In this document: positions 15,789-24,998 of the stretch, one piece after another
How the letters are laid out: each line of letters begins with the position of its first letter
Position numbering within the stretch: the first letter of the stretch is position 1
Source of the DNA: Parvibaculum sp002684405
GTDB taxonomy: Bacteria > Pseudomonadota > Alphaproteobacteria > Parvibaculales > Parvibaculaceae
NCBI GenBank assembly: GCA_965140395.1
Contig: OZ223207.1
Coordinates: 1 to 64,000, forward strand
Direction: 5' to 3'
Length of the DNA: 64,000 nucleotides
Position numbers and translations under genes: made by a program
Notes under the pieces: generated by a model
Databases searched by the model: none
What the model saw: only the letters and a program-made list of their open reading frames with translations
Told to the model about the DNA's origin: nothing

Positions 15789-16372
15789 CACTGCAAGTCC
15801 TCCAAAGCCGTACGTAAACGACCGAATGCCAGTCTCATTCTCGATTTCACCGTGCCGAGCGGAATACCCAACTGCTCGGCGATTTCCGAATGCGCCTTGC
15901 CTTCCATGAAGGAGAGCATGACGACTTCCGCCTGATCGGGCGGCAGGTCCTTGAGGGCCGCCTGGACCCTGTCGCCGGTCTGCCGGCTTATCACCTCGTT
16001 ATCGGCTTGAGGCGGGTCTTCCGGAATCAGCATGGGGTCGGCCGGATCGAGGTCGGCCCGCTTTTCGCGGCGAACGCGGTCGATGAAGCGGTTCCGCGCG
16101 ATGGTGAATATCCAGGTTCCCACCGCCGCTTTGGCCGGGTCGTATTGCGCGGCCTTGCGCCAGACCGTCAGCATCACCTCTTGCGCGATATCTTCGGCAA
16201 GCTTCTCGTCGACCCTGAGGCGCATCAGGTAGGACTTCACGCGCGGTGCGTAATAGCCGAAGAGTTCCGCAAAAGCCGTCCGGTCGGCGCGATCCACGAT
16301 CGCGGCGATATATCCCGCCATTTCCTCGGCGCTCGCGCCCGAGGAGGGCGATGCCGGGTTTTCGCGATCCAT
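15788..16372 (-). CDS. rpoE: ECF RNA polymerase sigma factor, RpoE/ChrR type (ECF11-like)
   Basis: A 194-residue sigma-70 family factor with only regions 2 and 4. Region 2 is at about residues 30-95 (FGYYAPRVKSYLMRL, EDIAQEVMLTVWRKA, TWIFTIARNRFID). Region 4 is at about 130-190 (LPPDQAEVVMLSFMEGKAH, EIAEQLGIPLGTVKSRMRLA). It is coupled to a ChrR-like anti-sigma gene and faces a FAD oxidoreductase-DUF1365 operon, as in Rhodobacter sphaeroides and Caulobacter. The ATG at 16372 is preceded by TTGGAG and starts at conserved sequence; the frame is open further upstream without homology. A TGATCC-N16-CGTA promoter lies 91 bp upstream, so it should activate its own gene. Confidence 0.93.
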   Translation of the reverse strand: MDRENPASPSSGASAEEMAGYIAAIVDRADRTAFAELFGYYAPRVKSYLMRLRVDEKLAEDIAQEVMLTVWRKAAQYDPAKAAVGTWIFTIARNRFIDRVRREKRADLDPADPMLIPEDPPQADNEVISRQTGDRVQAALKDLPPDQAEVVMLSFMEGKAHSEIAEQLGIPLGTVKSRMRLAFGRLRTALEDLQ

Positions 16373-16462
16373 TCGCTCCAACTTCCTCAATCTCGTCCGC
16401 CTTGCGGGGCGGGCGATCCGGGTCCGGCCGGTATCTATCGCGGCGATCATCTGCATGGTCCA

Positions 16463-16490
16463 GATACGGGCCTGCTTTCAGGCTGGATCA
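16463..16490 (-). promoter_or_regulatory. Sigma-E-type promoter of rpoE-chrR
   Basis: On the minus strand: TGATCC (16490-16485), 16-nt spacer, CGTATC (16468-16463), directed toward rpoE. It is the same arrangement as at three other sites in the window and fits the known RpoE consensus TGATCC-N18-TAAGA of Rhodobacter at the -35 and the TA of the -10. Confidence 0.75.
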
Positions 16491-16594
16491 CCGGCGTGCC
16501 GTCTTTTTCGACCTGATTTCAAGACGATCCTAGGCGTTCGCATAAGGATGACAACAGGCGGGATGCGCGGAGGGACCTTAAGCGGCGGGTGGAT

Positions 16595-16622
16595 TGATCC
16601 GACACAGGCCCGGTTGCGTAGG
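16595..16622 (+). promoter_or_regulatory. Sigma-E-type promoter of FAD oxidoreductase-DUF1365 operon
   Basis: TGATCC (16595-16600), 16-nt spacer, CGTAGG (16617-16622), 60 nt before the start codon at 16683. Together with 16463-16490 it makes the rpoE locus divergently sigma-dependent. The 310-bp gap between the two operons holds nothing else I recognise. Confidence 0.78.
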
Positions 16623-16682
16623 ACAAGACAGTGCCGAGGCGGACGGCTTTCCCTCCGCCGGACATTCATTTCAGGGGCTTTC

Positions 16683-18053
16683 ATGGCGCCATTCGACGAT
16701 CAAGCATTCAGCGGCCCGAATTCGGGTAAACCCTTGCGGATCGCCGTGGTTGGCAGCGGGATATCCGGCCTTTCGGCGGCCTGGCTCCTCTCGAAATCGC
16801 ATGACGTGACCGTCTTCGAAAAGGGCGAGCGGCCCGGGGGGCATTCGAACACGCTGGTGGCGCCCTGCCCCGAGGGGGATGTCCCGGTCGATACGGGCTT
16901 CATCGTCTACAACGAGGCCAATTACCCCAATCTCACCGCCCTGTTTCAGCATCTCGGCGTGGCCACCTGCCCGAGCAACATGTCGTTTTCCGCCTCACTG
17001 CCGGCGGCAGGCAGGGGCAGGTTCGAATATTCCGGGTCGGGGCTTGGCGGCCTTTTCGGCGACCGGCGCAACCTCGTACGGCCCCGCATGTGGCGGATGA
17101 TCCGGGACATCGTCCGGCTCTATCGCGGCGCGCCGGAGCTTATGGGAGAAGAGGGGCTGGAGCACAAGCCGCTGGGTGTTTTTCTGACGGAAAAAGGATT
17201 TTCACGCGCGCTCAGGGACGACCATCTCCTGCCCATGTGTGCGGCGATCTGGTCGCTGCCGCTGGAGCGGGTTGAGCAGTTTCCCGCGCTTTCCTTTCTG
17301 CGGTTCTTTGACAATCACGGGCTGATGCGTCTGACGGACCGCCCGGTCTGGCGAACCGTGGAGGGCGGGTCGCGCGAGTATGTGAAAGCGCTTTGCACGC
17401 CCCTCGGCGACCGGGTTCAGACCGGGCGCGGCGTTCGACGGATCGTCCGTGAGGGCCCCGGTGTCGCCATCACGGATGTGCACGGGCGTACCGAGCGCTT
17501 CGACCGGGTGGTCGTGGCCGCCCATAGCGACGAGGCGCTGGGCATGCTGGGCGATGCCGATGAGACGGAAAGGCGGCTGTTGGGCGCAATGCCTTACCAG
17601 CGCAATATCGCCTGGCTTCACAGCGACCCGTCTTTCATGCCCCGCCAGAAGCGCGTCTGGGCAAGCTGGAACTATATGGGCGGCGGCGACGCGCCGGTCT
17701 GTGTGACATACTGGATGAACAGGCTTCAGCCGCTTCCCACGGAGAGGCAGCTTTTTGTGACCCTCAATCCGACAAGCGATCCCGCGCCGGAGCATGCGAT
17801 TGCCTGTATCGAATATGACCACCCGGTCTACGATGCGGGGGCGATCGCCGCGCAACAGGCTTTGTGGTCGCTTCAGGGGCGGCGAAATACCTGGTTTTGC
17901 GGTGCCTATTTCGGATCGGGTTTTCATGAGGACGGCTTGCAGGCCGGGCTCGCCGTGGCAGAGGAACTGGGCGGTGTGCAGCGGCCGTGGCAGGTGGAAA
18001 GCGCGTCGTCCCGCATCTATCGGGCGGCGCCCCTGGAAGGGGTGGCGGCGTGA
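16683..18053 (+). CDS. FAD-dependent amine-oxidase-like oxidoreductase of the sigma-E regulon
   Basis: A 456-residue flavoprotein. IAVVGSGISGLSAAWLLSK (residues 20-38) binds FAD, followed by VTVFEKGERPGGHSNT typical of the NAD(P)-binding Rossmann/amine oxidase group. The C-terminus has the flavin-contacting FCGAYFGSGFHEDGL. Homologues sit in sigma-E/ChrR loci of alphaproteobacteria with DUF1365 and CFA-type methyltransferase genes and act on membrane fatty acids; in Rhodobacter a related enzyme is implicated in desaturation during furan fatty acid synthesis. The same role here is inferred. The ATG at 16683 is the first that keeps the fold intact. The next gene overlaps by 4 nt. Confidence 0.87.
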   Translation: MAPFDDQAFSGPNSGKPLRIAVVGSGISGLSAAWLLSKSHDVTVFEKGERPGGHSNTLVAPCPEGDVPVDTGFIVYNEANYPNLTALFQHLGVATCPSNMSFSASLPAAGRGRFEYSGSGLGGLFGDRRNLVRPRMWRMIRDIVRLYRGAPELMGEEGLEHKPLGVFLTEKGFSRALRDDHLLPMCAAIWSLPLERVEQFPALSFLRFFDNHGLMRLTDRPVWRTVEGGSREYVKALCTPLGDRVQTGRGVRRIVREGPGVAITDVHGRTERFDRVVVAAHSDEALGMLGDADETERRLLGAMPYQRNIAWLHSDPSFMPRQKRVWASWNYMGGGDAPVCVTYWMNRLQPLPTERQLFVTLNPTSDPAPEHAIACIEYDHPVYDAGAIAAQQALWSLQGRRNTWFCGAYFGSGFHEDGLQAGLAVAEELGGVQRPWQVESASSRIYRAAPLEGVAA

Positions 18054-18850
18054 CGGGTGAGACGGCAGGCGGGTGGCGGTCGCGCCTTTATGCCGGCTCC
18101 GTTTTTCACAGACGGCTCCGGCCGCGCCGTCATGAACTGCGCTACGGCGTCTTCTATATGCTTCTCGATCTGGACGAGCTGGACGGTCTCGACCGGGGTC
18201 TTGCCGGATTTGCGCATAACCGCTTTGCGCCGGTGTCGTTTTATGACCGTGACCATGGCGGGGGTGACGGACGTCCCTTGCGGCAGTGGCTCGAGGGTCA
18301 GTTGCAACGCGCAGGGCTATCCGTGAGCGGCGGGCGGGTCGAACTTTTCACCATGCCGCGCATTTTCGGCTATGCGTTCAATCCGCTGACGATCTGGTTT
18401 TGCCGGGACGGCAACGACCGTCTGATTGCGGTTCTTTATGAGGTCCGCAACACGTTCGGCGACCGTCATTGCTATCTGTTTCCCGTTGAGCCCGGTGAAA
18501 GCCCTATCGAGCAGCGCTGCGACAAGGCGTTCTATGTCTCGCCCTTCATGGCGGTTGACGGGGAATATAATTTTCGTCTGGTGGAGCCGGGTGCGCGGGT
18601 TTCCCTGACGATCCGTGAAAGCGATGAAGAGGGCGTACTTCTGACGGCAAGTTTCGCCGGTGAGGTTAAACCGCTATCCGGCGCCGGCCTTGCCGTAATG
18701 CTTCTGCGCTATCCCCTGCTGACGCTCAAGGTGGTGGCGGGGATTCACTGGGAAGCATTGAAACTACTCGCCAAGGGCCTGCGTTTCCGGGCGCGTCCAG
18801 CCGCCCCGGCGAGCCCTGTGACGGTGATTTCCCCCGGATATCGGCGCTGA
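18050..18850 (+). CDS. DUF1365 family protein
   Basis: A 266-residue protein of unknown biochemical role. Family hallmarks are SRLYAGSVFHRRLRPRRHEL (residues 10-29), YGVFYMLLDLDEL (31-43), RIFGYAFNPLTIWFC (about 104-118) and YEVRNTFGDRHCYLF (about 128-142). It is always found beside the FAD oxidoreductase type described upstream and near CFA-like methyltransferases, so a part in modifying membrane lipids is likely. The GTG start at 18050 overlaps the preceding stop as GTGA, indicating coupling. A hydrophobic C-terminal stretch (about 220-240) may attach it to the membrane. Confidence 0.86.
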   Translation: MTGETAGGWRSRLYAGSVFHRRLRPRRHELRYGVFYMLLDLDELDGLDRGLAGFAHNRFAPVSFYDRDHGGGDGRPLRQWLEGQLQRAGLSVSGGRVELFTMPRIFGYAFNPLTIWFCRDGNDRLIAVLYEVRNTFGDRHCYLFPVEPGESPIEQRCDKAFYVSPFMAVDGEYNFRLVEPGARVSLTIRESDEEGVLLTASFAGEVKPLSGAGLAVMLLRYPLLTLKVVAGIHWEALKLLAKGLRFRARPAAPASPVTVISPGYRR

Positions 18851-18938
18851 AACCCTGTGTCCCGTTCTGGGGCGCTCCCGATATGAACAATTTTATCTAC
18901 GTAACCTATTCTTAGGAGCGACTTCCTATAACTGGCCT

Positions 18939-21248
18939 ATGTCGTGCGCAAAGCCCGCAGAAGGCGGACTGTCTTTGCGCCAGGGAATAGGTGCGATGCA
19001 TAGAGAAGACGGGCCGGACCGCACAGAAAGTGGGGCGTCGGGTCTCAGCGGTACCGGCCGAGGCCATGCAGACGCGAAGAATGCCCAGACCAGTTCCGGG
19101 CAGCCGGTTGGTGCGCGCTCGCTGTTCTCCCGTTTCAGTATTTGGAGCCGTGCAAGCTATCTGACGCTTCGGACGAAAGTCGTTCTCATCGTCACGCTTA
19201 TCGGTGCGGCCCTGATCCTGTTCGCGGCTGTCTTCACGGGCTTGAATTTCAGACACAATGTGAACATGGAAGCCCGCGCGCATGTGGATATCGCGCTGGG
19301 CGTGCTCGATCAGGCAATTGTCCGGACACAGTCCTTCCGCGCGCTGGCGCCTGTCCTGGATGCCGTGTCGGGCTCGCCCGCCGTTGCCGCCGTTGCCATC
19401 GGGACGCAGCAGGGCGAGGTGCTTGCCTATGAAGGGCACCAGCCGATCAATCGTCAGATTCTTGCCAAACGATTTGTGGAAGCGGGCCGCAATTTCGACC
19501 GCGATCAGTCAAGTGGTGTCGAGGCGGTGGGACCGGTCCAGAACGGCATTCAGGATTACGCGGTTCCCGTCGTGTTGCCGGGCGGAGCGGCGAGTGGCGT
19601 TGCGGTTTTCAGTATCGATATAAGTCTGATCGAGCAGTCGCAGATTGCCAATGCCATGTCGACGATGAGCTGGCTGTTCGTCCTCATCATTGTTTCTATC
19701 CTGACGATCTCGCTCATTCTGCATCGTGTGGTGGTTGCACCTATCGAGGCGCTGAGCGGGTTTGTTGGGAACAAAAAACGTCCGCCCCGGCCCGCGACCG
19801 GCATGCAGGATGAAATCAGCGTCGTTACGCGCGCCCTGTCGGATGCGTTCGACGATTCCGATGCGAAAGAAGAGATGCTACAGCGGCTTGCGTCCACCGA
19901 CGGCCTGACGTCGCTCGGCAATCGGGGATGGTTCAAACAATCTATGGCGGAGGCGATCGCGGATCATCGCGAGGACCGTTCGCTGGTCGGCGTTCTGGTG
20001 TTCAACATCGACAAGTTCAAGGACGTCAACGACACGCTCGGACATGATGCTGGCGACAGACTTTTGCAGCGGACTGCGGATATCCTGAAAGGCTGCACAC
20101 GTGACGGCGACAAGATCGCGCGGATCGGCGGAGATGAATTCGGCCTGATCCTGCCGGGGCTTCGCAGTGCCGACGAGGCGCTCGACCTTTCCTATCGTTT
20201 CATCCGGGCGGTTGGGGCGCCCATTCGCTTCGGGCCGCATGAGCTGCAACCGAGCTGCAGCGCCGGCATCACACTTTTTCCGCAGGACGGGCGCGACCCG
20301 GATACGCTGTTGAAGAATGCCGACCTTGCGCTTTCCCGCGCCAAGATGGAAGGCAGCGGGATGAGCCTTCTCTATCGTCACGAGCTTCACCTGCGTGCCA
20401 TCGAGCGCAATTCGATTGAGCGCGATTTGCGCGCGGCCATCCGGCAAGGCGACCTCGAACTCTTTTATCAGCCCAAGGTGGATGTCGCCTCGCAGCGGAT
20501 TGCCGGCGCGGAGGCTCTGGTTCGCTGGCGCCATCCCGAGCGCGGCTATATTCCGCCGGATGTCTTCATACCGGTTGCCGAGAAGAGTGGTTTTATCGGC
20601 GAACTCACCAAATGGGTGATGAACGAGGCCTGCCGCCAGATCCGCCACTGGCAGGATATGGGGCTGGCGCGCGTCACCGTGGCCGTCAATGTGTCGGCAG
20701 GCGATCTGCGTCGTCCGGACCTCACCGATATGATCGCCAACATGCTGGTGAAACATGCCGTCTCGCCGCAATATCTCGAGCTGGAAGTCACCGAGAGCAT
20801 GGTGATGCAGGACGTCGATATGGTGATCGGCACGCTGCGCCGCCTGCGCAGTCTCGGGATAGGGATCGGAATCGATGATTTCGGCACGGGCTATTCCTCG
20901 CTCGCTTATCTCAAGCGGTTCCCGGTACAGCGTCTAAAGATCGACCGCAGCTTCGTGCGTGACCTCAGTGCCTTCGGCGAGGGGCGCGTCATTCCCAAGG
21001 TGATCATTGATCTTGCCCATGCGCTAAGTGTGAAGGTCGTTGCCGAAGGTGTGGAGACGGCCGAACAGCTTCATGCCCTTGCAGAGCTTGGCTGCGACGA
21101 GGCCCAGGGCTATTTCCTCGGCCGCCCGATGCCGTGCGACGAATTCGAGGCTTTCCTGCAAAATTCGCCCGTGGCGCGGGATACGCAGTCAACGCAGGAA
21201 GAGCAGGCGGCTGCGCGGCTGCCTTCGGTCGGCGGCAGCGCGGCCTGA
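18939..21248 (+). CDS. Membrane GGDEF-EAL protein (cyclic di-GMP synthesis/turnover)
   Basis: A 769-residue signalling protein. Two membrane segments (about residues 82-104 and 245-265) flank a periplasmic sensor domain. A short HAMP-like linker leads to a GGDEF domain with the intact RIGGDEF motif (about 395-401) and an RDGD inhibitory site five residues before it, then an EAL domain with AEALVRW (about 523-529), DDFGTGYSSL and EGVET. All catalytic signatures are present, so it could make or degrade cyclic di-GMP. The start is uncertain: an ATG at 18996 has a better AGGGAATAGG site. It stands alone between the sigma-E operon and fatty acid genes. Confidence 0.92.
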   Translation: MSCAKPAEGGLSLRQGIGAMHREDGPDRTESGASGLSGTGRGHADAKNAQTSSGQPVGARSLFSRFSIWSRASYLTLRTKVVLIVTLIGAALILFAAVFTGLNFRHNVNMEARAHVDIALGVLDQAIVRTQSFRALAPVLDAVSGSPAVAAVAIGTQQGEVLAYEGHQPINRQILAKRFVEAGRNFDRDQSSGVEAVGPVQNGIQDYAVPVVLPGGAASGVAVFSIDISLIEQSQIANAMSTMSWLFVLIIVSILTISLILHRVVVAPIEALSGFVGNKKRPPRPATGMQDEISVVTRALSDAFDDSDAKEEMLQRLASTDGLTSLGNRGWFKQSMAEAIADHREDRSLVGVLVFNIDKFKDVNDTLGHDAGDRLLQRTADILKGCTRDGDKIARIGGDEFGLILPGLRSADEALDLSYRFIRAVGAPIRFGPHELQPSCSAGITLFPQDGRDPDTLLKNADLALSRAKMEGSGMSLLYRHELHLRAIERNSIERDLRAAIRQGDLELFYQPKVDVASQRIAGAEALVRWRHPERGYIPPDVFIPVAEKSGFIGELTKWVMNEACRQIRHWQDMGLARVTVAVNVSAGDLRRPDLTDMIANMLVKHAVSPQYLELEVTESMVMQDVDMVIGTLRRLRSLGIGIGIDDFGTGYSSLAYLKRFPVQRLKIDRSFVRDLSAFGEGRVIPKVIIDLAHALSVKVVAEGVETAEQLHALAELGCDEAQGYFLGRPMPCDEFEAFLQNSPVARDTQSTQEEQAAARLPSVGGSAA

Positions 21249-21417
21249 GTCTTTCACGACGAAATCGTCCTTCCCCACAGGTTGACGCAAGGTCCGGCGC
21301 GGTATTGCCGGGATGTGTGGATTCCGCGACCTTCCGCGCTAAACTCCCCGCCGACAACAAACGCGCCGGGCCGCAATTCGCTTTGTGAAGTCCGGTCGAC
21401 AAGCAGGGAGTAGAGGT

Positions 21418-22611
21418 ATGGACCTCGCATACGGGCCCGAATATGAGGCCTTCCGCGAAGAGGTGCGCCAGTTTATCGCCAAACATCGCAAGGATGCGCC
21501 GGAACGCATGCGCGTAGCGCGCCCGGACGCGGAGTGGAAGGCGTGGCAGCAGCTTCTGATCGAGAACGGGTATGCCGCCCGGACCATCCCGACGGAATAT
21601 GGCGGCTATGGCGGGGAGCCGGACATTCTCAAATCGCGCATCATCGCGGAGGAATTCACCGCCGCCGGTTTGCCGCTCGGGCTTGCGAACCAGGGCATTT
21701 CCATGTTCGTGCCGACGCTTCTGGAGCTCGGTACGCCGGAGCAGAAGCAGAAGTGGATCGAGCCGACGCTGAAGGGCGAGGTGGTGTGGTGTCAGGGATA
21801 TTCGGAACCCGGGTCGGGTTCCGACCTTGCCTCGCTGCAGACGAAGGCAACCGAAGACGGCGATGATTTCGTCATCAACGGCCAGAAGATCTGGACCTCG
21901 ACGGCCAAGGATGCCGACATGATCTTCTGCCTCGTGCGTACCGAGCCCGATGCGCCGAAGCATCAGGGGATTTCCTATCTCCTCTTTTCCATGGACACGC
22001 CGGGTATCGAGGTGCGTCCGCTGAAGACCATGACCGGCGCAGCGGAATTCAATGAAGTCTTCTTCACCGATGTGCGCGTGCCGAAGAACCAGATTGTCGG
22101 CGAACGCGGACAGGGCTGGTTCGTTGCCAATGCAACGCTCAAGCATGAGCGTGGCATGCTGGGCGATCCGAACCAGGCAGGCACGCGGCTGAAAGAGATC
22201 GTCGATCTCATGCAGACCGAGACGATGGACGGGCAGAAGCTTATCGACCATCCGCTCTATTGCGACCGGCTGGTGGATCTGCAATCTCGCGTCTATGCGA
22301 TGCAGTTCCACGGGCTACGCCTGCTGACGGCGGCCTCCAAGGGCGAGGATCCGGGGATTGCACGGCTGATCGTCAAGCTGCAGGGCTGCGAGATCAACCA
22401 TCAGCTCGCCGCGCTTGCCATCGATGCGCTGGGCGAGCTGGGGGTGCTTTACGGCAAGAGCCCGCATCTGCGCGCCTGGGGTTCGTGGCAAAGCCGCTAC
22501 ATGTTCGATCTCGGCCTCATCATCGGCGGCGGGACGGCACAGATTCAGAAAAACATCATTTCGGAACGCGGCCTCGATATGCCGCGCGAACCGAAACCCG
22601 CCAAAGCGTAA
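21418..22611 (+). CDS. Acyl-CoA dehydrogenase, first of a pair
   Basis: A 397-residue FAD enzyme that introduces a 2,3 double bond into an acyl-CoA. Motifs are QGYSEPGSGSDLASLQTKA (about 125-143) and GQKIWTSTAKDAD at the FAD/substrate site, and the C-terminal IIGGGTAQIQKNIISERGL, where family members bind FAD. In tandem with a second, more divergent acyl-CoA dehydrogenase 15 nt downstream it probably forms a heteromeric enzyme, as known for steroid side-chain and cyclic substrates (FadE pairs). The start at 21418 follows AGGG and GAGG sequence. No acyl-CoA ligase or thiolase is adjacent, so the substrate is unknown. Confidence 0.92.
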   Translation: MDLAYGPEYEAFREEVRQFIAKHRKDAPERMRVARPDAEWKAWQQLLIENGYAARTIPTEYGGYGGEPDILKSRIIAEEFTAAGLPLGLANQGISMFVPTLLELGTPEQKQKWIEPTLKGEVVWCQGYSEPGSGSDLASLQTKATEDGDDFVINGQKIWTSTAKDADMIFCLVRTEPDAPKHQGISYLLFSMDTPGIEVRPLKTMTGAAEFNEVFFTDVRVPKNQIVGERGQGWFVANATLKHERGMLGDPNQAGTRLKEIVDLMQTETMDGQKLIDHPLYCDRLVDLQSRVYAMQFHGLRLLTAASKGEDPGIARLIVKLQGCEINHQLAALAIDALGELGVLYGKSPHLRAWGSWQSRYMFDLGLIIGGGTAQIQKNIISERGLDMPREPKPAKA

Positions 22612-22626
22612 AGGGAGGCTCGATCC

Positions 22627-23748
22627 ATGGAATTCGGATTGTCTGAAGATCAGCGCATGCTGCAGGACAGCCTCAACGGCACGCTGGAACGCGTCTGCCC
22701 GCTGGAGCGGGTGCGCAAGGCGGCCGAAGGCGGCGAGGCGATGGCGGACGATGTCTGGACTGCGCTCACCGAACTCGGTGTGCCCGGCATGATCGTGCCG
22801 GAAGCGCAGGGCGGGCTGGGACTCGCTCTGCTCGACGCGGCGTTGGTGTCGGAAATGCTGGGCCGTCATGTGGCGCCGGTGCCTTTCATTGCCACAGCCG
22901 TCATGGCGCCGCTGGCGCTGATGCGGGCAGGGTCGACGGCGCAGCAGGAGGCATGGCTGCCGAATCTCGCCTCGGGAGAGGTGATCGCCTCTGTCGCGAT
23001 TGCAGAAAAGGTCTCCGGCGCGCGCGAGGATGCGGGCGTCACGGCCTCGGACGGCAAGCTCAACGGCAAGGCCTGGTTTGCGATGGATTTCGGTGAAGCC
23101 GGTCTCTTCATCGTCGCCGACAGGGATGGCGGGCTGCATCTCGTGAAGGGTGATGCCAAGGGACTTGCCAGGGTCGGGCTTACCAGCATCGATCTCACCC
23201 GCTCTCTGGGCGAATTGCAGTTCGACGATGTGGAAGCCGAACCGCTCTCCGGCGATACGGCGGGTGCGCTCAACGCCATGCGGGATGCGGGCCGCATTAT
23301 GCTCGCCGCCGACACGCTGGGCACCGGCTGGATGATGATCGACAAGGCCGTCGCCTATGCCAAGGAGCGCAAGCAGTTCGGTCGCGTCATTGGTTCCTTC
23401 CAGGCAGTGAAGCATATGTGCGCGGAAATGGCGGCAGAACTCGAACCCTGCCGTTCGCTTGTCTGGTATGCCGCGCATGCCTTCGACGAAATGCCGGAGG
23501 AAGCGCCGTTGATGGCGGCGCATGCCAAGTCGCTGACTTCCGATGTGGGCCGCTTCGTGGCGCGCACCGCCACGGAAGTTCATGGCGGCATGGGTTTTAC
23601 CGATCTTCTCGGGCTTCATTATTGGTTCAAGAGAATCGGGCTTAATCGCCAGCTTCTGGGCGCGCCGGAGCGCGTCCGTCGGGAAGCGGCGGTCATGCAG
23701 GGCTGGGCTGGGCGGCGGATTAAGCCGCCCCGACAGGGGGGACGATGA
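22627..23748 (+). CDS. Acyl-CoA dehydrogenase, second of a pair
   Basis: A 373-residue protein with the acyl-CoA dehydrogenase fold. The N-terminal helical domain begins MEFGLSEDQRMLQDSLNGTL, the middle domain has SVAIAEKVSG in place of the usual SEP/GSD motif, and the C-terminal helices have YAKERKQFGRVIGSFQAVKH and EVHGGMGFTD. The weakened middle motif and the tandem arrangement suggest it is the partner subunit of a heterotetramer with the preceding gene. A GGGAGG site precedes the ATG. Its stop overlaps the start of chrA in ATGA, an unexpected coupling. Confidence 0.9.
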   Translation: MEFGLSEDQRMLQDSLNGTLERVCPLERVRKAAEGGEAMADDVWTALTELGVPGMIVPEAQGGLGLALLDAALVSEMLGRHVAPVPFIATAVMAPLALMRAGSTAQQEAWLPNLASGEVIASVAIAEKVSGAREDAGVTASDGKLNGKAWFAMDFGEAGLFIVADRDGGLHLVKGDAKGLARVGLTSIDLTRSLGELQFDDVEAEPLSGDTAGALNAMRDAGRIMLAADTLGTGWMMIDKAVAYAKERKQFGRVIGSFQAVKHMCAEMAAELEPCRSLVWYAAHAFDEMPEEAPLMAAHAKSLTSDVGRFVARTATEVHGGMGFTDLLGLHYWFKRIGLNRQLLGAPERVRREAAVMQGWAGRRIKPPRQGGR

Positions 23749-24935
23749 CGGAGAAGGCAGCGCAGGGCACGATCGGCGAAGTCTTCTCCGCCTTCCTCAA
23801 ACTGGGCCTCACTTCATTCGGCGGCCCTGTTGCGCATCTGGGATATTTCCGGGCCGAGATCGTTGAAAAGCGGGGATGGCTCGACGACCGGGCCTATGCC
23901 GATCTCGTTGCGCTTTGCCAGTTTTTGCCCGGTCCGGCGAGCAGCCAGGTCGGCATGGGGCTCGGTCTCATGCGGGCAGGCGCCGGCGGTATGCTGGCGG
24001 CATGGCTTGCCTTCACCCTGCCATCCGCCATCGCGCTTATGTTCGCCGCCTTCGGCGCGGCGGCGCTTGAGGGTGGCATCGGCCAGGGCGTGCTGGGCGG
24101 ACTCAAGATCGTGGCCGTCGCCGTGGTCGCGCAGGCTGTGCTGCAGATGGCCCGCAATCTGGCGCCCGATGCGCCGCGCGCCACGCTCGCGGTGGCCGCC
24201 GCGGTGGCAATGCTCATTATGCCATCCACGCTGATGCAACTAGCGGTGCTGGCGGGGGCGGCGCTAATCGGGCTTGTCGTGCTGAAACCGGAAAAGACCG
24301 AGGACTGGCCGCCGCTTGCCGCGCCGGTGTCGCCGGTCGTTTCGGTCCTGTGTCTTGTGCTGTTTTTCGGTCTGCTCGCAGGCCTGCCGCTTCTCGCGCA
24401 GGGGGGCGAACCGTTGCTTCGTCTCGCCGATATTTTCTACCGGGCGGGCGCGCTCGTGTTCGGTGGGGGGCATGTCGTGCTGCCGCTGCTGGAAGCCGAC
24501 CTCGTGCCACGCGGGCTCATCTCGCAGGACAGTTTCCTTGCCGGCTACGGCATGGCGCAGGCCGTGCCAGGGCCGCTCTTCACCTTTTCGGCCTATGTCG
24601 GCGCGGCCGTGAACGATGTGGCCCGGCCGGTTCTCGCCGCCGCGGTCTGCCTCGTCGCCATGTTCCTCCCGAGTTTTCTTCTGGTGCCGGGCGTTCTGCC
24701 CTTCTGGTCGAAACTGTCGCGCTTTACCGCGGCGCGGGCGGCGCTGATGGGTGTCAATGCAGGTGTGGTCGGGCTTCTGGCCGCTGCGCTTTACACGCCT
24801 GTCTTCACCAGCGCGATTTCCAGTGGCGCGGAAGCCGCGTTGGCGCTGGCGGCCTGGGTGGCGCTCGCCATATGGAAGTTACCCCCCTGGGCGGTGGTGG
24901 TAGCCAGTGCCGCCATTGGTGGGGTTGCCCTGTGA
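23745..24935 (+). CDS. chrA: Chromate transporter family protein ChrA (two-domain)
   Basis: A 396-residue inner-membrane transporter with two homologous CHR halves. The first half starts with FLKLGLTSFGGPVAHLGYFR (about 17-36) and has a CQFLPGPASSQ motif. The second half has FYRAGALVFGGGHVVLPLLE (about 229-248) and AVPGPLFTFSAYVG. Family members export chromate, with sulfate as a lookalike. It overlaps the acyl-CoA dehydrogenase stop by 4 nt; no functional link to fatty acids is known, so the operon may be accidental or the substrate may be another anion. No chrB regulator is present. Confidence 0.88.
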   Translation: MTEKAAQGTIGEVFSAFLKLGLTSFGGPVAHLGYFRAEIVEKRGWLDDRAYADLVALCQFLPGPASSQVGMGLGLMRAGAGGMLAAWLAFTLPSAIALMFAAFGAAALEGGIGQGVLGGLKIVAVAVVAQAVLQMARNLAPDAPRATLAVAAAVAMLIMPSTLMQLAVLAGAALIGLVVLKPEKTEDWPPLAAPVSPVVSVLCLVLFFGLLAGLPLLAQGGEPLLRLADIFYRAGALVFGGGHVVLPLLEADLVPRGLISQDSFLAGYGMAQAVPGPLFTFSAYVGAAVNDVARPVLAAAVCLVAMFLPSFLLVPGVLPFWSKLSRFTAARAALMGVNAGVVGLLAAALYTPVFTSAISSGAEAALALAAWVALAIWKLPPWAVVVASAAIGGVAL

Positions 24936-24998
24936 TACCGCTTGCGTGAAGCCCGCTTCCGGCAGAAAGTCGCGCCGGTTTTCTGAAGGGTTTGGGCC

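Noticed and set aside
20152..20180. Additional TGATCC sites inside genes (for example 20152, 37553, 49023, 61481)
   Set aside because: They lack CGTA at the 16-nt spacing and lie in coding sequence.
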